Notes: a model not told the origin generated them from the sequence alone. Shown: positions 1-15,100, counted from the first letter of the stretch. The stretch: DNA of 64,000 bases from Patiria pectinifera (GCA_029964075.1 CM057149.1:36972900-37036899), one strand, 5' to 3'. A program made the numbers and translations.

Positions 1-51
1 TTGTTGTTAACAATGGCATGGGGACAATTCCTTGGAGTATTGAATTCTTAC

Positions 52-145
52 CTTAGGTTCTTTGGTGTGTTCAGGGCACAGAACCTTCAGTCTCTTGCAA
101 TAGGTGTTCTGTTGCTGGTTGAAGAAATCACAGAACATGGACTCC
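52..145 (-). CDS. CXXC1: CFP1 C-terminal exon, YCKRLKVLCPEH motif
   Basis: After TTTCTTTCATTCCCAG the exon encodes ESMFCDFFNQQQNTYCKRLK then VLCPEHTKEPK and ends at GTAAG. It matches human CFP1 LFCDVYNPQSKTYCKRLQVLCPEHSRDPK. The one-base phase at its start implies an unseen small exon between this and 818. Confidence 0.9.
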
Positions 146-3100
146 CTGGGAATGAAAGAAAATTCAAAAATGGTGTCTCAACTATAAGCCCATTTGGTGT
201 TTCAACTGCGCATGCGCAAGATGAAAAGGGTTATTGAGATACTGAACTAGATTTTTCTACAAAAAAAATATCGAAAACACTTTTACCACTGTTAAAATAT
301 GAAAATAGTGGAAAAGGATGGATGTATCGAAATGAGAATGAAATTCAGCTGCAAGCAATTTTCCAAGAGCTTAGTGGTAGAGTTCAGGTGGATTCTAGAA
401 GATTCCTAGTTAGTAATAACAGTTCTCCAGATAATGTATGGTTCAACATTGACTCTCGACACTTACCCAACAATTTTAGTCTTGAAAGCTGAACCAAAGG
501 ACGTCTGGCTCTCATACTATGAGACATTAAAATGACAGTGAAAATATTAACAAGTTTTATATTTTGATGAACTAAAAGTGTCCGAGACAAAATGACTTAT
601 AAAGATCAATGTGATTTAGACTAATCATTAATCCTCCTGCCTTTCATTCAAAGCATTTATTCACAAGCTATGGAAAGGAAAGATAGACTATAAAAATTGG
701 ACAAGTATGCAAACTTTGCAGTAAAAAAATCAAAACAAAATCCGACAAAAATAAGTGCTAAACGAAAATTGTTGATGAATTTAATATTTTCTGCAAGTTT
801 ATAATTACTGTCCTTACCTTGCTGTAGCATTTGCTCATGTGTCTGAGGGCCCTGACTGGATTGATGGGATGGCCGCAAGATACGCAGAAGATGCTCAGGT
901 CAGCCTCCTCACTCTCTCCATCAGTGCTCTGCATACGCAGACAAAAAGATAGGTCCACACGATGAGGATCAAAATACTTCACAATTATTACACTATCATA
1001 ACAATATTTTAATGCAGAGCACAAAAAAAATATATATTTGCTTAGCAAGAACAGGTTGCCGGTCAAAGAGTCTTAACATGTGAACTGTTTTGAAATGTTC
1101 TTGGCTGATTTTTATTAAGTACAAAAAAATGTATTAAAAGTACATTCCATCAATTGTAATTTATGCATTATGTTCATTTGAAGCAACAAATCTAAAGAAG
1201 GGTGCTGAGCAACTAACCTGATGAAAATTTAGCTCAGTGAATGCTGTATATTTCGAGTCCAAGAAAACAACATTCTAGGAACTCGATTTCAAATCAAAAG
1301 TTGCTGAGTCATATTTTGAATTGGGCCTGAATTCAGTGTCAGAGACACGTTCTCAATGGGCCGATTGCAGCTAAGCGATGTCACGCAGTGAACCGACGAA
1401 TTATAGCAACTGCGCGCGCGTGTGCCTCGTGTCAACGCTTGCGCGCGCTTCGCCGAATAAAAAAAACCGAACCACTAATGGAAATTTCCTTCTTTCAGAA
1501 AGCCTTCTTTCATTGATTTCTTCAAAATGACAGCTTGCCAGAAAGAATATTTTCATAAGGAGTTTAGTCCCCTTACTATCGTTCAACCAAGTATGTTTTT
1601 CAACAATAATCATGTCAGTCACTTTTTTGACAGCTGCAAATAAATGATGGACTGAAGATTTAAGCAATATTTTCTATTCACCAACTCTTTGAAAATGGTC
1701 CCTGATGATGTAACATCTTTTAAACAGTTGAAGACATACACAAATAAAAAAGCAGTCGCATCTTTTCTAAGAAGCCCTATAATACATCTACAACTTCTCA
1801 CATCCTGATCCTGGGCCACTTTCTCCTTCTTAGCCTGCTCAACTAGCTTGTTCAACTTGACAATCTTGCCATCCAGCTCAGCAATCTTCTTCTTGACTTC
1901 TTCCATCTCGCTCCTCATCTTCTCCAGGGATTTCTTGTTGTTCTCCTCGGCGATGCAGGGACTGCGCTGCCACTGCTGGATGCGCTGGGGCAGAAACTCA
2001 AACAACCGGCTAGCATTGAACGGAGAAAGGGAAGGCAGCAATGAAAGACAGATGTAAAGGGGAGAAAGCTGGGTTTAAAGTAGCTTGGAATAAACTTTTT
2101 GATATCAAAGAAAGGATTTGAACCAACCAATCTTGTATCATTTCTGATGTTTCGGCAGCACCCTCTCCAACAACCGTACAGAAGGTGATGTTGTGTTGCA
2201 TTTTAAAATGATCCAACCACCCATCACTGCATTTGAAGTCGGGATGGCCCAACTTCTTGGCCTGGGATACTGCCTTTTCTTGAAACATCTGCCATGACAC
2301 AATTACGTTCATGGCAAGTGCACCCATGCATCATGTCAGGACAGCTTCTTCAACCTAAGGAATCATGGCTAGTCTCATTCGCTTTCTTGCCGGAGCCACA
2401 GATCCATCCACATTCCCTTGTTCTTCATGATCGTAGACACTTAGTGCGGATTGGGGAATTCCCTATTCCATGGTGATATCCGCTTGCCTTTTCATGCCGC
2501 GTTCATCAATTTCTTCTATAAGTTTAACCTTATCAGCAAACGGCTAGGCCTTTCTGGCAGAATATTAGGGAGGATTCAGGAATTTGCCCGCCAACAAAGA
2601 CTAAGGAGTTTTTTTTATGTAAGGGTAAGTTTCAGATTGCTGTAATTGTGTCCATCACAAGTCTGGTCAAAAGTAAATCGCAACTCCTTTCACAAGTCCA
2701 GTCACAAGTAACAGAGGATGAACAACAGAGGAATCATTTTCTCACAGTTCATTTGAATTTGCGACTTGACTTGAGACTGGCAAGCCTTGTGAATAGACTT
2801 GAGAGGGACTTGTGAAGGACTTTTGATGAATTGGTGAGGACATTTGTGGATGATGAGGTCATTTGCAAGAATGATTTAAAACCCAATAGCGAGAGACGAG
2901 CCTCACTTGGTAGCCAGTTTGAGACCGCAAGCCTCGCTGCAGTACTTGCTGCCAGGCCTGGCGGCGTTGACACAGCCTGGCCCGTAGCACTGGGGCAAGT
3001 CCTCCTCTGCCGCCGTACTCGATCGTAGGACTCGCTTGAATTTGGGCTCATCGATGGTGGGCTTCTGCTGGGATCGCTTGCGTTTGCGTTCCTCTTTGCT

Positions 3101-6100
3101 CGGCCGCTTTTCTGGTTCTTTCTGAAAGACAAGGCGGGAGAAGTGACAAGTGTGAAAGCTCGACAAATAAAATGCAGCGCTTTGCCCTTCACTTATTTAA
3201 ATTTGATCAGTAAATCGTACACATGACATCTGTCTACATTTTTTTTTTTTTAAACCTAGTCTGTCCCAACCCAAACATATGGCTCATCAGGCCACTGTTA
3301 CAACAATTTCCACTGTCGGGTTTTGTTTGTATGAAATATTTCAATTTCCTTTGGATGAGACCCAAGTCCATTGCAGATTACTCCTTTGCAAAATGCCAGT
3401 AACCATTTAAACTCCTGGGTGGAGAGAGGCAAGTGAGGATGAAGTGGCTTGCCCAAGGACACGGCAGCTGGATTTGAGCCCTGACCTCATATGGCCAACA
3501 CTCTAACCACTAGGCCACACTCCCCACCCACCTCTGAGTGAACAGGCAAAACATTAGCTTGGAACGGACTGTGAATTGAATGCCGTTTTTCCATGCCTGA
3601 CTCACCTGTTTCTCTTTGGTCTCTGGTTGTCTCTCCTTCTTGTCCTTTTTGTCCTTCTTTTCTTTCTTCTCGGTCGTAGGGTCCAGCTCGGGTCTCATGG
3701 TGTAGTCATAGTGATCCACTAAACTCACATCAATAGTTGGAGGCGGTTTCTATAGGGGAGTGAGAGAGTTACACCCTTTCACATCTTTCTTTGATAGTTT
3801 AACAACCAAGACGAAATATAAACTAGTTGGACAACACACACAACCTTTGTGTGTGAACTGTACAAATGATACATCTTCAACCATGTACTAAGACCTAAAA
3901 ATTACAGCATATTATGCGACCACTTCGAAAACATCCTGTTTTTATTATGTGAAAGGTTTTGTTGTGTGAAAAGAGTTTAATGTGTGAAGTGCTCGGGGAA
4001 TTCAGAACCATATTTTAGGGGTGGCCAAGAGGGGTCAAGTATTTTGTTTTCAAAAATGGGAAAGAGATTAAGTATATAGCATCGAGCGCAATTTCTACAA
4101 TGTAATATTTAAATTAAGTCATAATTAGCTGACCACTTGCAAGGGAGATACACAAGGTTTTAATTTGTGATCTTATCTAGATTTTTTTTTGGGGGGGGGA
4201 GGGGCAATAGGACCATTTTCATGGTGACACTAAGCACAACATTTTCTGCTAACAGAGCCTCCGTCGTTTTCATGGAGCCTGTAAGCAGTAAGCACAGCAA
4301 AAGGCACGCTTGCCTCAAGAGGAAAAAGTTGCTTAAATCAGTGACGTAACAATAGAAATCTCTATGCGGCAACCATTAGCACATCCAAGCCATGAAATAG
4401 TGCTTGAAGTTAACACAAGTGTCTGAAATAGTAAGCACAACGTTTTACGTAATTTGGTCCTGTTCAACTGTAGTCAAGTGTAAATGATTGCTTCAAGGTC
4501 ATTGCATACCCTGGTGTAGCGCTCAGGAAAGACGCTCTGCGAGTCGGTATCCGTGTCGATGCTGGTCGTATCCCAGGATTCTGACTGACTTGACAAGTAT
4601 TGCTTCCTCAGAACTTTCTGCATGGGACGGGGCAGAAAAATATTGAAATAGCTTTACTTAAAGGTAAGCACACCATTTGCAGCTATCCAAAATGTAACCG
4701 ACCAAATTAATGTGAAAAAGCTTACTTGGTAGTTAGATAGTAATGACACTAAACTCCCTGTGAAATAATTCCTTCTGGCATGCTGTCATTTCGAAGAAAA
4801 CAACAAAAGAAGGTCATTTTCAAAGATGTGTCAAGTTACAAATTTTTTGGAAATTTTCGTGAATCCGCCTCCATGCGTTCTAATTTGTAGTTGGTTTGCA
4901 ATCGGGCGAATCCGTGAATGGGTGGCAACCGGCTGAATGAGAATCATGTCCCGAATGCTGATTTTGAAATTGTGTCATGAGTGGGCGCGTTACTCAAAAT
5001 ATGACTCAACACCTTTGGAATTGGAATCGACATCCAGAATATTGCGATTATGGTTGTTTTGTTTTCTTGAAATATACAGCATTCACAGAGCTAAAACTTC
5101 ATCAGATGAGTTATTAAGCATCTGTCATCACTTTTGTTGAGGCAAACGGGGAAAAAAATGCACAAATTACAAATGTTCTACTCTAGATTGTTTGACCAAT
5201 AGCATTGCAGGGATTACTTACACTGGCCAATCGGACGCACTGTTTCAACCGACACTTTTGTCTCAGTTTGTTCTGGCCACCGTACTTCTTCATATCCTGA
5301 AAGCAAAAGAGGAATGAAAGTTCATCTTGAGAAGGTAGTCCTTTGCATCAGAATCTCTGAAATACAAGACAATGTTCTGCCCACGCTTACTAAAAATAGC
5401 AAAATATTACGACAACAGTTGTCAATGTGTCCCATAGAAAACAGACGGAAATCAAAAACAATTCTAAACATTCAAAACATTTCTACCCTATCTGGTTCGT
5501 TAGTGACTTTGTCATACACGCATGCGCACCACTAATTGCTAGCACCCATTGGATAAACACTCAAGTTGTGTTAACTTCCGGTTCCATTGCTACTTAATGT
5601 GCAGTGGGCGTGGTTTGACGAACCAGATAATAGACCAATCCAGTAAGCCCCGCCCACTACGCACATGGGCAACCAATATACATGTGCACCTCTCCAATGA
5701 CACACTAGCATGTTCCAGCAGTACGCGTCATACGTGCGTGCACACATATCAGACTTTAGCGAATGCATGTCGGACTTTTGTATACGCATGTCAGACTTCA
5801 GTCACTTCAGTCACAGTCCTGTGATGGTCAACACACCATTGGGTAGGTCCTAGTGGATAAATCTATTGTCAAAAAAAACCCCTCCATTACCATGGAAATC
5901 AACTCATGTTTGAACAGTCATTTACAGAAGGTTTTGGCAATCTACAACACCAGCTGCACTTACCATACAGAAATCACACTTTCCACAGTCACTGACAAGC
6001 TGGCAAGGCCCACACTGACCGCATCGTCTTGCATGCCTCTAATGAAAGAAAACGGGATGAAAAAAAGATCAAAAGAGTTGGAACAAATACTGATGATAAG

Positions 6101-9100
6101 AATATTTCTAGTTTACCTGGATAGCCCCAATCAGTTGAATTCGAACTGTTATCCCTGACTGAATAGCAAATAAGGATATTAGTTCAGCAGTTTTTGGATA
6201 TGGTCACAACATTGCCTTCTGACCCTAACCCTCCAGGGTTTTTTGGCTAGAAACCCTGCCAAACGCAGCAACATGCAACACTCGTCTAAGTGACAAGCCT
6301 GCCCAGTGCAGCAAGATCCATCAGGTCAAAAGTCTCAAGGCCAAACTGTCTCAGAGTCTGTGGTCACCGAATGCAGCTGGATACAACTGTGGCATTGTTC
6401 AATGGAACTAGCTCTCATTGTCTCGGAAGTGGCCGATTATCGCTGGCGTTGATAGCTAAATACATCACAGCACCAGACTTTTCCACCTGATGCTCTGTGT
6501 TGCGTCTGGCAGGGTTAGGGTGAATACACCTCATTCACATTTATAAGAAAACTCGCCACTTTCCTTGGTCAATGTTCAAACACACCGGCTTGGTAAAATC
6601 AGCATTCCCCACACACTTGCACATGCCATGCAAGTACTACCGGGGAAGTACTACCCAAGTTTAGCTTCTTCGCAATGCAGAGTAATAGCCACAGTCAGGT
6701 TGCTGGTTGCACTACTCTACTTAAAGATGAATCCCCTATAGATTTTTTTTTTCAATTGCTATTTTCCTAGCAATAGAAAAGTTATTCACTTTTAAATGAG
6801 ACATTGAACAAAAACATCCACTGACATTTACATGTAGTTATTGAATTATTTGTTCACAAAATTTGGCACTCGCAAGTCAATGATTCAGCACTCACAAGCA
6901 GGTTATTTGTACACAAAATAAAAGCCCCTTTTTTTCAGAGGGTTGCAGACGCCCAAAATCACAATGAAGTGTTTTCTTGTTAAAACAGAACATAGGCCTA
7001 CCAACTGAACACTTGCTACGAGAAGATATTCATTCTTGAAGAGCATGGGGCATGCATCTTTAAAGACAGACAAATTACCACACGCATTCCAATGAAGAGA
7101 TTTTCAACTTTGAGAGATAATTGCGGTTAAAAGTGTTTTTCCGGCACATGAGTTGAACGCTGTAACCACTGGACCACAGTGCTCCACCTACGTGTTATGG
7201 CTTGCATTGAGAGCAAAATCCACAAAAATTTGTTGGGTATTTCTGAATGGCCAATGGTCAGTATGATTGTCCCTACACTTCAGGAGCCAAAGGGAACGCT
7301 GACTGAGTCACTGACTGACTAAGTCACTGACTGACTGACTACCCTGACTGAGTCACCGTCTGACTGACTCCCCGAGTGACTGACTAAGTCACTGTCTGAC
7401 TGAGTCATTGACTGACTGAGTCACTGAATTTCACTAATATCATTGACAGAAACTTTGGGTCAGCACAAACATGCAAACCTAGAGTTATAGAGCGGGAGCC
7501 AGGGGGGGTCAGCCTAGCTGGAAAGTTAACAAATTTTCATGTATGCAGCAATGTCCCACATGCATACCAATGTAAGGAAATGGACGTCTGCCGGGCACAC
7601 TGTGGTGGGTATGGTCAGGAGGGCCATGAGAAAGGGGCCACAAAATTGAGCTAGATCAGCTGGTGAGTTAACCCAATGAAACCTACTGGAAAATGTTGGG
7701 CCTAGTCCCAGGTACCATGAATGGCCACTGCCAGACAGTTTCAGTGGTGGAAAGTGCCCGCCAGACATGAAAAACCTGTATAGGAGGGGGCGTGGCCATA
7801 ACCCCCTCCCATTCCTTTTCGCCGATAAAGTAGCAACGCATCGATATAGAAAAATGTAAAACCAGTTTCTATGTGTGCCCTGACTCTTGCAGAATACAAA
7901 AATGTAACTTACGAGTAATTTAAGATCTGACTAATTAACTTAAAAGCGGCGCGAATAGCTTGGAGGGGGCGGGGCTACCACCCCTCCAAGCATATTTTCG
8001 CTTATATCATTGCAATGCATTCTATTAATTCTGTCAAATTTTCCTGGCATGTTTGCCAATGCCTTTTGGCTATTTTGTATCCATTTTGAACAAAATAAAG
8101 CACACTGTTCTCATCAAATGTCATTGTCAAAAGAAGTAGGTTATGTTCAATATGAACAGTACATGTACATGTACATTACATGTGCTGGGTCGGAGCTCAT
8201 ATGTAGTTTAAAAAGGGTACAGAAAATGAAAACTTACAAAACCTGGGTTTTTTGCGGTCCATTTCCCTTGTGTTTGTATGCTTTGACAGACACTTTGACA
8301 CTGGTTAATATACTCATACATGAAAATACATATTATTTTCACTCTTTTGTGGGCGTGGCCTAAATATTTAAATCAGGGTGTGAATAATTGCATTCTGAAT
8401 GAAACGAGGAAAATGTATCATTTTGCTGGCCAAACACAGAGTCTGCATTATTAAATAATGATTATTGTGCATTGTTACTTTCATTTTTAGTCATTTCATA
8501 TAAATCAACAAAATAAACTGGAGTTATGTTTTGAAATAGGCACGTATTTTGGTAAATAACTGTGATATTATACTCTGGGGCCTGTGTGGGCGTACTGTAA
8601 ATAATGTCTGTTATAAAGTAAATAAAAACGTTGATGAAGGGCAAAACCCCAAGTTTGATTTACATCACTCCGATGCAATTCCATCGCTTCAATAGTTTTG
8701 GTGCAGTCCCCCCCCCCCCTCCAGATATTTCCAGGTCATCAAAAGTGCCCCTCCACCCAAACAAATTGGTCTCTCTACATAACTATAGTCAAATTCATGG
8801 GGGGACCCACAGAGGTTACTGGCGGGGGCGGAGGACGTATAATGTGCCGTTTGCCGAAGGTCCAAGGGCGGATCCAAGAGGATGAGGGGCAATGGGCCCA
8901 TGCCTTTCCCACAATAACGAATCCAATTGTACTTTTAGTGATAATAAAATACAATAACAAACCCAATTGTGTTTTTAGTGATGTCACATAAAGGCAGACA
9001 CTACCTACACCACCATCTTTTCCTAAAAACAAATTGGTTACAGTGGTCAGAAATTGCCTCAGATCTCACCACAGAGCATCTAGAATCCATTTTATTCCGG

Positions 9101-12100
9101 GCCCTTAAGCGGGCCCTGAACCCAATGTGCTGTAATTTTGTGGACTCACTTATTGGGGGACCACATTTTCCTGCCAAAAAAAAAATGAGTTTCAGATCGG
9201 CCGTTGCGGAGGCCGAATAGCTCTCACTTTCACACCAACTGAAGGTGCCCCATTTTCTGAGCAGTTGCCCCTTTTTGGTGTCCCCCCCCCCCAGTATGGA
9301 AAGCATTCCACCGTCCCTGCCTGCTGGTGCCGTACATCATATTCCAACTAGACAAACTTTTTGTTTCTGCATTCAATAGGGGACGTTGAACATTATTGGG
9401 TTCAACAAATACAAAACAAATGGGATGTCTTCCTAAAAAGTAAAAACAATAACAGAGGGACAATTTTGACGATTGCACGTAAATACACACTTCGGGCGGG
9501 ACGTCACCACGTTATGGAGAAGTTTCTTTTTAATTTTTTATGCACATTTTAGGAATGAGATATGTCGACTTCCTGCTGTCCCCACAGTTTTCTGTCCCTA
9601 CAAATACATCCTAGCAACAAGTGTTTGTCTCCATCACTACGGAACAAGAAAGGTGCATTTGAACGCACCGGGAGCAAAAGAGAAATTAGGGGCAATGGTA
9701 CCCAACAAGTCAGTTTATAGAAATTCGACCTGACGAGGAAAACGCTACATGTATTTAGTTAAATATTTCTATCGGAACCGAAGAGAATAGAAAGAAAGAA
9801 GGGACGTATTAAAGTGGCAGGTGTATTAAATTCGTGTGAGTACACAGCGTTTATAAATACGATATTATTATAACTCAAAATGGCATTTACAAGAAAAATG
9901 TGTGGGGCAAGCACACAAAAGAGGGATTATTGGATTTGAGGAGAGATCCACAGGTGAACATCATATAAAGAAGAAACGACCGGCAACGGACAAAAGAAAT
10001 TTGTTTGGGCGAGGATAAACGAAATGGGTGGGGGTTGAGAGAGATATCAGGCTGGGGGACAAAGAGAGTGGCAAGAAGTGGGATCATAGGAGACTTAAAA
10101 ATTGGATATTGTTTTCCTTCTGTGCCCCCTCCTTCCCAACCCCCTCCCCTCCATTCTTACCCAAGCATATTAATACCCTATGTATCTCCCCCTCCTTACT
10201 CTTTATCTCTCTCATATGTTTCTCCATCCATCCCTACATGCCCGTGTGTCCCCCATGGCACGTGTTTCTTTATATACATACCAGTACCACTGTTATTTGT
10301 CAGCAAAATTACAAATTAACCTCGTTTGAATCAGAGTGCTCTTAATCACACCCTGATTTACATACTTAGGCCACGCCCACAAAAGGGTAAAATAACAAGT
10401 GCTATAACGTGGGAATATTTTACATTGTGCCCAAATGTATTTTAAAGCATAACTGAACAGGGGAAAAGGTGAAAAAAAACCTGTTCTTGTAAGTTTTTAA
10501 GTGTTTATTATCTGTACCCTTTTCTATAAGCTCCGACTCCAGCCGCCAGCACGGGTAATCTAATGTACATGTACTGCTAACCTGGTCAAAAGCCTACGGT
10601 ATTTGTTTCGGGAAATAGACATTTGATGAGAACAGTGTTCTTTTTTTTAAGAAATGGGTACAAAATAGCCAAAAGGCATCGGCAAACATGCCAGAAAAAC
10701 TTGACAGGATTAATAGAATGCATTGCAATGATATAAGCAAAAATATGCTTGGAGGGGTGGTAGTCCCGCCCCCTCCAAGCTATTCGCGCCGCTTTTAAGT
10801 TAATTAGTCAGATCTTAAATTACTCGCAAGTTATATTTTTGTATTCTACAAGAGTCAGGGCACATATAGAAACTGGTTTTACATTTTTTCTATATCGATG
10901 CGTTGCTACTTTATCGGCGAAAAGGAATGGGAGGGGGTTATGGCCACGCCCCCTCCTATACAGGTTTTTCATGTCTGGCGGGCACTTTCCACCACTGAAC
11001 ATGTCTGGCAGTGGCCATTCATGATACCTGGGACTAGGCCCATTTTCCAGTAGGTTTCATTGGGTAAACTCACCAGCTGATCTAGCTCAATTTTGTGGCC
11101 CCTTTCTCATGGCCCTCCTGACCATACCCACCACAGTGTGCCCGGCAGACATCCATTTCCTTACATTGGTATGCATGTGGAACATTTCTGCATACATGAA
11201 AATTGGTTAACTTTCCAGCTAGGCTGACCCCCTCTGGCTCCCGGTCTATTATTTTAATGAAAAAAACAAATTGCTTAAAAATAGTTTCATCTCACCGCTG
11301 CTGCCCCTGTAGCCTTGCGAGCCTCTCGGTCCGAGGAGGAGCTGGTCACTGCAGATGCCCCTGAAGCCTTGAGGGCCTCTCGTTTTGAGGAGGAGCTGCT
11401 CGATGTCTTACTTTTCTCCTTCTTCTTCTTTTTCTTCATCTTCTTCTGTTTTTCTTTTCTCTTTCGGCGTTGATATTCCTTGGATATCTTCGTCTTCTTT
11501 CTCTTCTTGCTGTTCTTGAGCATCTCCACGGATGCCTTCTCTGTGTCCTCCTTGTCTCGGTCCGGCTCCTTCTCCTTCTTAGCCAGGTCCTTGCTCTCTC
11601 TCTTCTCTTTGTACACAGTCTTGGCGTCTGGATTGGCCTCTATAAAATCAGCAAAAACACACAAACTAATTCTGGTAACCAGAGACAAGCATCTGATTTT
11701 TAAAACAAGTATGCAACAGTAAACTCCACTTCCACTACTTTGTATTGCATAAGTTGTGTTACAAGTTATGACACATTTTTTTTTAAAGTGACTTGCAAAA
11801 GTCTGTGACAGTGTGACTTGCAATCAAAAGTTAATGTATAACTTCAAAGCTTCCGTTTTCAGATGGTGTAAGTTACGACTCGACATAAATGGACCATTTC
11901 ACTGACTAATCATGATTGTCTTATGCACATCAATGTTTAATATAGCAGTTTTGGTACCAGAAAATCTGATATATTTACTCACTAGAGCATGGTGGGCATG
12001 CATATCTCTTGATGCTTTTAGAGGCATCTTTCTCTATGCCAATACAGTCCCCATGGTACCACTCTTCACAGTAGTCACAGCATCTGGAAAAGCCCAAAAC

Positions 12101-15100
12101 AAACAAATCAAATACTGTCTGGTTGAAATTCCAAACCTCAAGCTCTATTGGCACAATCCAAAAGAATCCTACATTGACCTTAACCTTCCCAAATCCTTCA
12201 AAATCCTCATTGCAAAAGGGAGGATTTTGCAGGATTGAGGCAATATGGCAAACAAAGTGTGCCCGATTTTGGAGGATGCACTGTGTCAAGGTCTTGGGCC
12301 AAACGTTGCGTTATTTATGCTCAGCCGTGCATAAATTAAGGCCTAGATTATACTTGAAATCCTCTGCACTGCTCCAGGATGTCACTGGCTCTGACTCAAC
12401 ATATTGACAGTGATTGCTGGAGGATTTTGCAGGATTGCTTCAGTGGTCACCCCTCCAAGGACTACATTCAAGAAGGAACGGAGGATTCTGCAGGATTGAG
12501 ACTGTATGTAGTTGTTGCATTGAGGCAGTTTGAAGACTTTGCAGGATTGAGGTTGCATCCTAGCAACAATGCCTTGGGACTTAGGGTTAAAGCTTACACC
12601 TACTACCTCCAAGACCCCCAAACTCAAGGTCTGATCACTGATTAGACCAAAATTTGTAGGATTACCAGCTAAGCGATCTTGGTACCTGTTCATTTTGCCC
12701 ACAACCTACCTTATAAGGTATAGTACAATCCAACCAGGGGTGTTCAAGGATTTCAAGGCTTAACCCCAAGTCCCTAAGCAGAGTTAGCCGGCATGATATC
12801 ACATAATCGGATTTCAATGCTCTTACGAGTTCATTGGCCTATAAACTTACTGAAATCCTCCGTTGTTATCCTGTATTGTGGACTGGCAATGCCAAGGCCC
12901 TAAATAGTTGGAGTAAAGAGGTTGTGCAGTGTGCAACAGTGGCATATGCTAGATGCCTGCCGATGTAACCATAAAGCAAGCAACAGCCAGAATTCTCAAA
13001 AAAAAAAAATTGGCACAACCAGTCAAAGCCTCAGTCCTACAAATTCATCCAGCATCAGAATGGGCCATGTGCCATTATCCTCCGGAGGCTAAATCCTCCA
13101 GTGCTCCAATTTTCAAAGGCCTTCAATCTTTCAAATCCTCCATTTTGCAAAGAGGATTTTGGAGGATTTGGGAAGGTTAGGTTAAGGTGCAACTTAAATC
13201 TTTATATTAAGAATGTGCCATGAGGATCCACAACAGTTTTTGATTGCCTAGGTATAGATGTTACAGGTAAGGCTTTCTTCTCTGTTAAAATACTCACATC
13301 ATAAATCGCGTCCCATCGGTGGACCGGCATATGCAGTAGTGCACGGGCTCCTCGGCTTCATCCCCGGTGGTCTCCTTGTCCTTGTCTTTATCTTTGCCGG
13401 TCTTCTTCATCATGCTGAGGAGGGTCGCGACCTTTGCCTGCCTCTCCGGCAGGTAATGGAAGGATCTGGCAATCTCATCTTGCTGTAAAACACAAAGGAT
13501 AAAAGTACACTTGTGTTTCTACCATCAACAAGCTTTAGGGAGAGTACTAGGGGTGTGCATTTACGGGTAGTACGTGACCGGGACGACTTGACTTTTCCAG
13601 CTGGACGCACAACGGTCGGGTTGGTTCAACGGTAGAGTTGGTTGACTTGAGTTGACCGGATACCCTGAGTTGATATGGGGTTTGTGTAGTTGAGGACACC
13701 TCCATCTCGTTTGTAAACACAAGTGCATTTTGAACGATGATAGGGAGTCGGGAACTAGGGCAGCTTTTATGAGCGGAAACCCGTTCAAGCTAATTCCCGA
13801 CTCCCTAACATTGTTCGAAATGCACTTGGGTTTATAAACGAGATCCAGTCTACTCATTATCATAACCGATGCATCTTAATCATCGATCTATACTTGTACC
13901 TCAGGTGGCGTAACTAATTGAAGGCAGTTTTGAGGGTGAAATCTGATGTTTATGTTGGGCAATGTTGAAAAAGGCAGCACTTTCTGATTAGCCTAGAGGA
14001 CTATGATGCTCCGCGTGAGCGGAGCCTCATAGATACAGAAAAATTGTTTGCAGCACAAAACACCAACTAAGTACAAAAACGTCCATCAAAACACAGAAAT
14101 TTCACACAGAATCGCTGCACAGTTTGCCCCTAAACTCCGCACAATACCTCATCACATACTCACATAAGTTGCGTAGAACAAACATGGCTGGATTCTGTCA
14201 GTTTTTAGGCCAAAATGATGAAAAATATTGTAACGATTCCGGCTTGCCTAATATTAGTCTGGGCTAAGACCCAAATAAAATCGGGTCCCAGTTTTCTGCC
14301 GGAAGCTTGAATGAAGAGTCGATGAGTGAGACGGGATTCTTGGAGGGGATGGGGGAATTATTTACAAACGACCACAAGATAATGAACAATAAAAGATGTC
14401 CACAAGGAGTAATTCTTTCAACCGATCAAAACGGTAAACTCAGTTTATTTAATCTTCTTGAGTAAACTTGAACATCTTTGGGACAGCGCCCTCTATTATA
14501 GGAAGTAAGGAAATTATAATGAAGCTGTGGTATGAGTTGCTCAGTGGTAGCGTGCGTAGCGTATTGATTCGATGGCCGCTTTTCCTGTAATCTTTTATAC
14601 AATCTCAAAATATTACAGCGCATAAAGTAGTCTCTTATATTTTGTCTAAAGTGTCGGAATTTTCACACACAAAAGCGCTCGTGTGGTTTTCCGCCGACAA
14701 AGCCCAATTAATAGCGCAAGTAGCCTGTACACGATTGCTTGCTTAATCAGTGCACACAAACGTGGGGCAATAAATAGGTCTTGAGGTCTTGTCTTGAGGT
14801 CTTGCGCGGCCTACTCCAAGAGGGAACAGAACCCAAATACTCGGAAATCTGTGGAATTTATAGGCACAGTGCGGACGCGCTCTGCACGCGCGTACGCGCG
14901 CGGCACGCGCATCTCATACAACTGCAGTGATTGGCTAAATAACACAACAATCTACGGTAGCTTGTAACAGCACAGCAGTACGCATGCGCTGGCTCACAGT
15001 TGTGTCGTACGGTAACGTACAGCATGTGCGTTCATTCAGTAAACACTGTGCATGTGGCAACAACACAACAGGAAGTCAGCGTAGGCACTGCTGAGAGTCC

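Noticed and set aside
1-237. 78-codon plus-strand open frame at the window start
   Set aside because: It is antisense to the CFP1 exon at 52-145 and starts at TTG.
8631-9733. Clusters of 60-100-codon open frames in the middle of the 7.5-11.2 kb foldback
   Set aside because: They overlap on both strands, include poly-C and poly-A tracts and show no transposase motif.
10005-10345. Pro/Ser/Tyr-rich open frames
   Set aside because: They reflect a pyrimidine-rich CTCCCC/TCTCTC tract and exist in two frames at once.
11287-11823. Complete single-exon gene of 178 codons
   Set aside because: Only 11,296-11,639 is the CFP1 linker exon; the rest reads through an intron with a clear acceptor.
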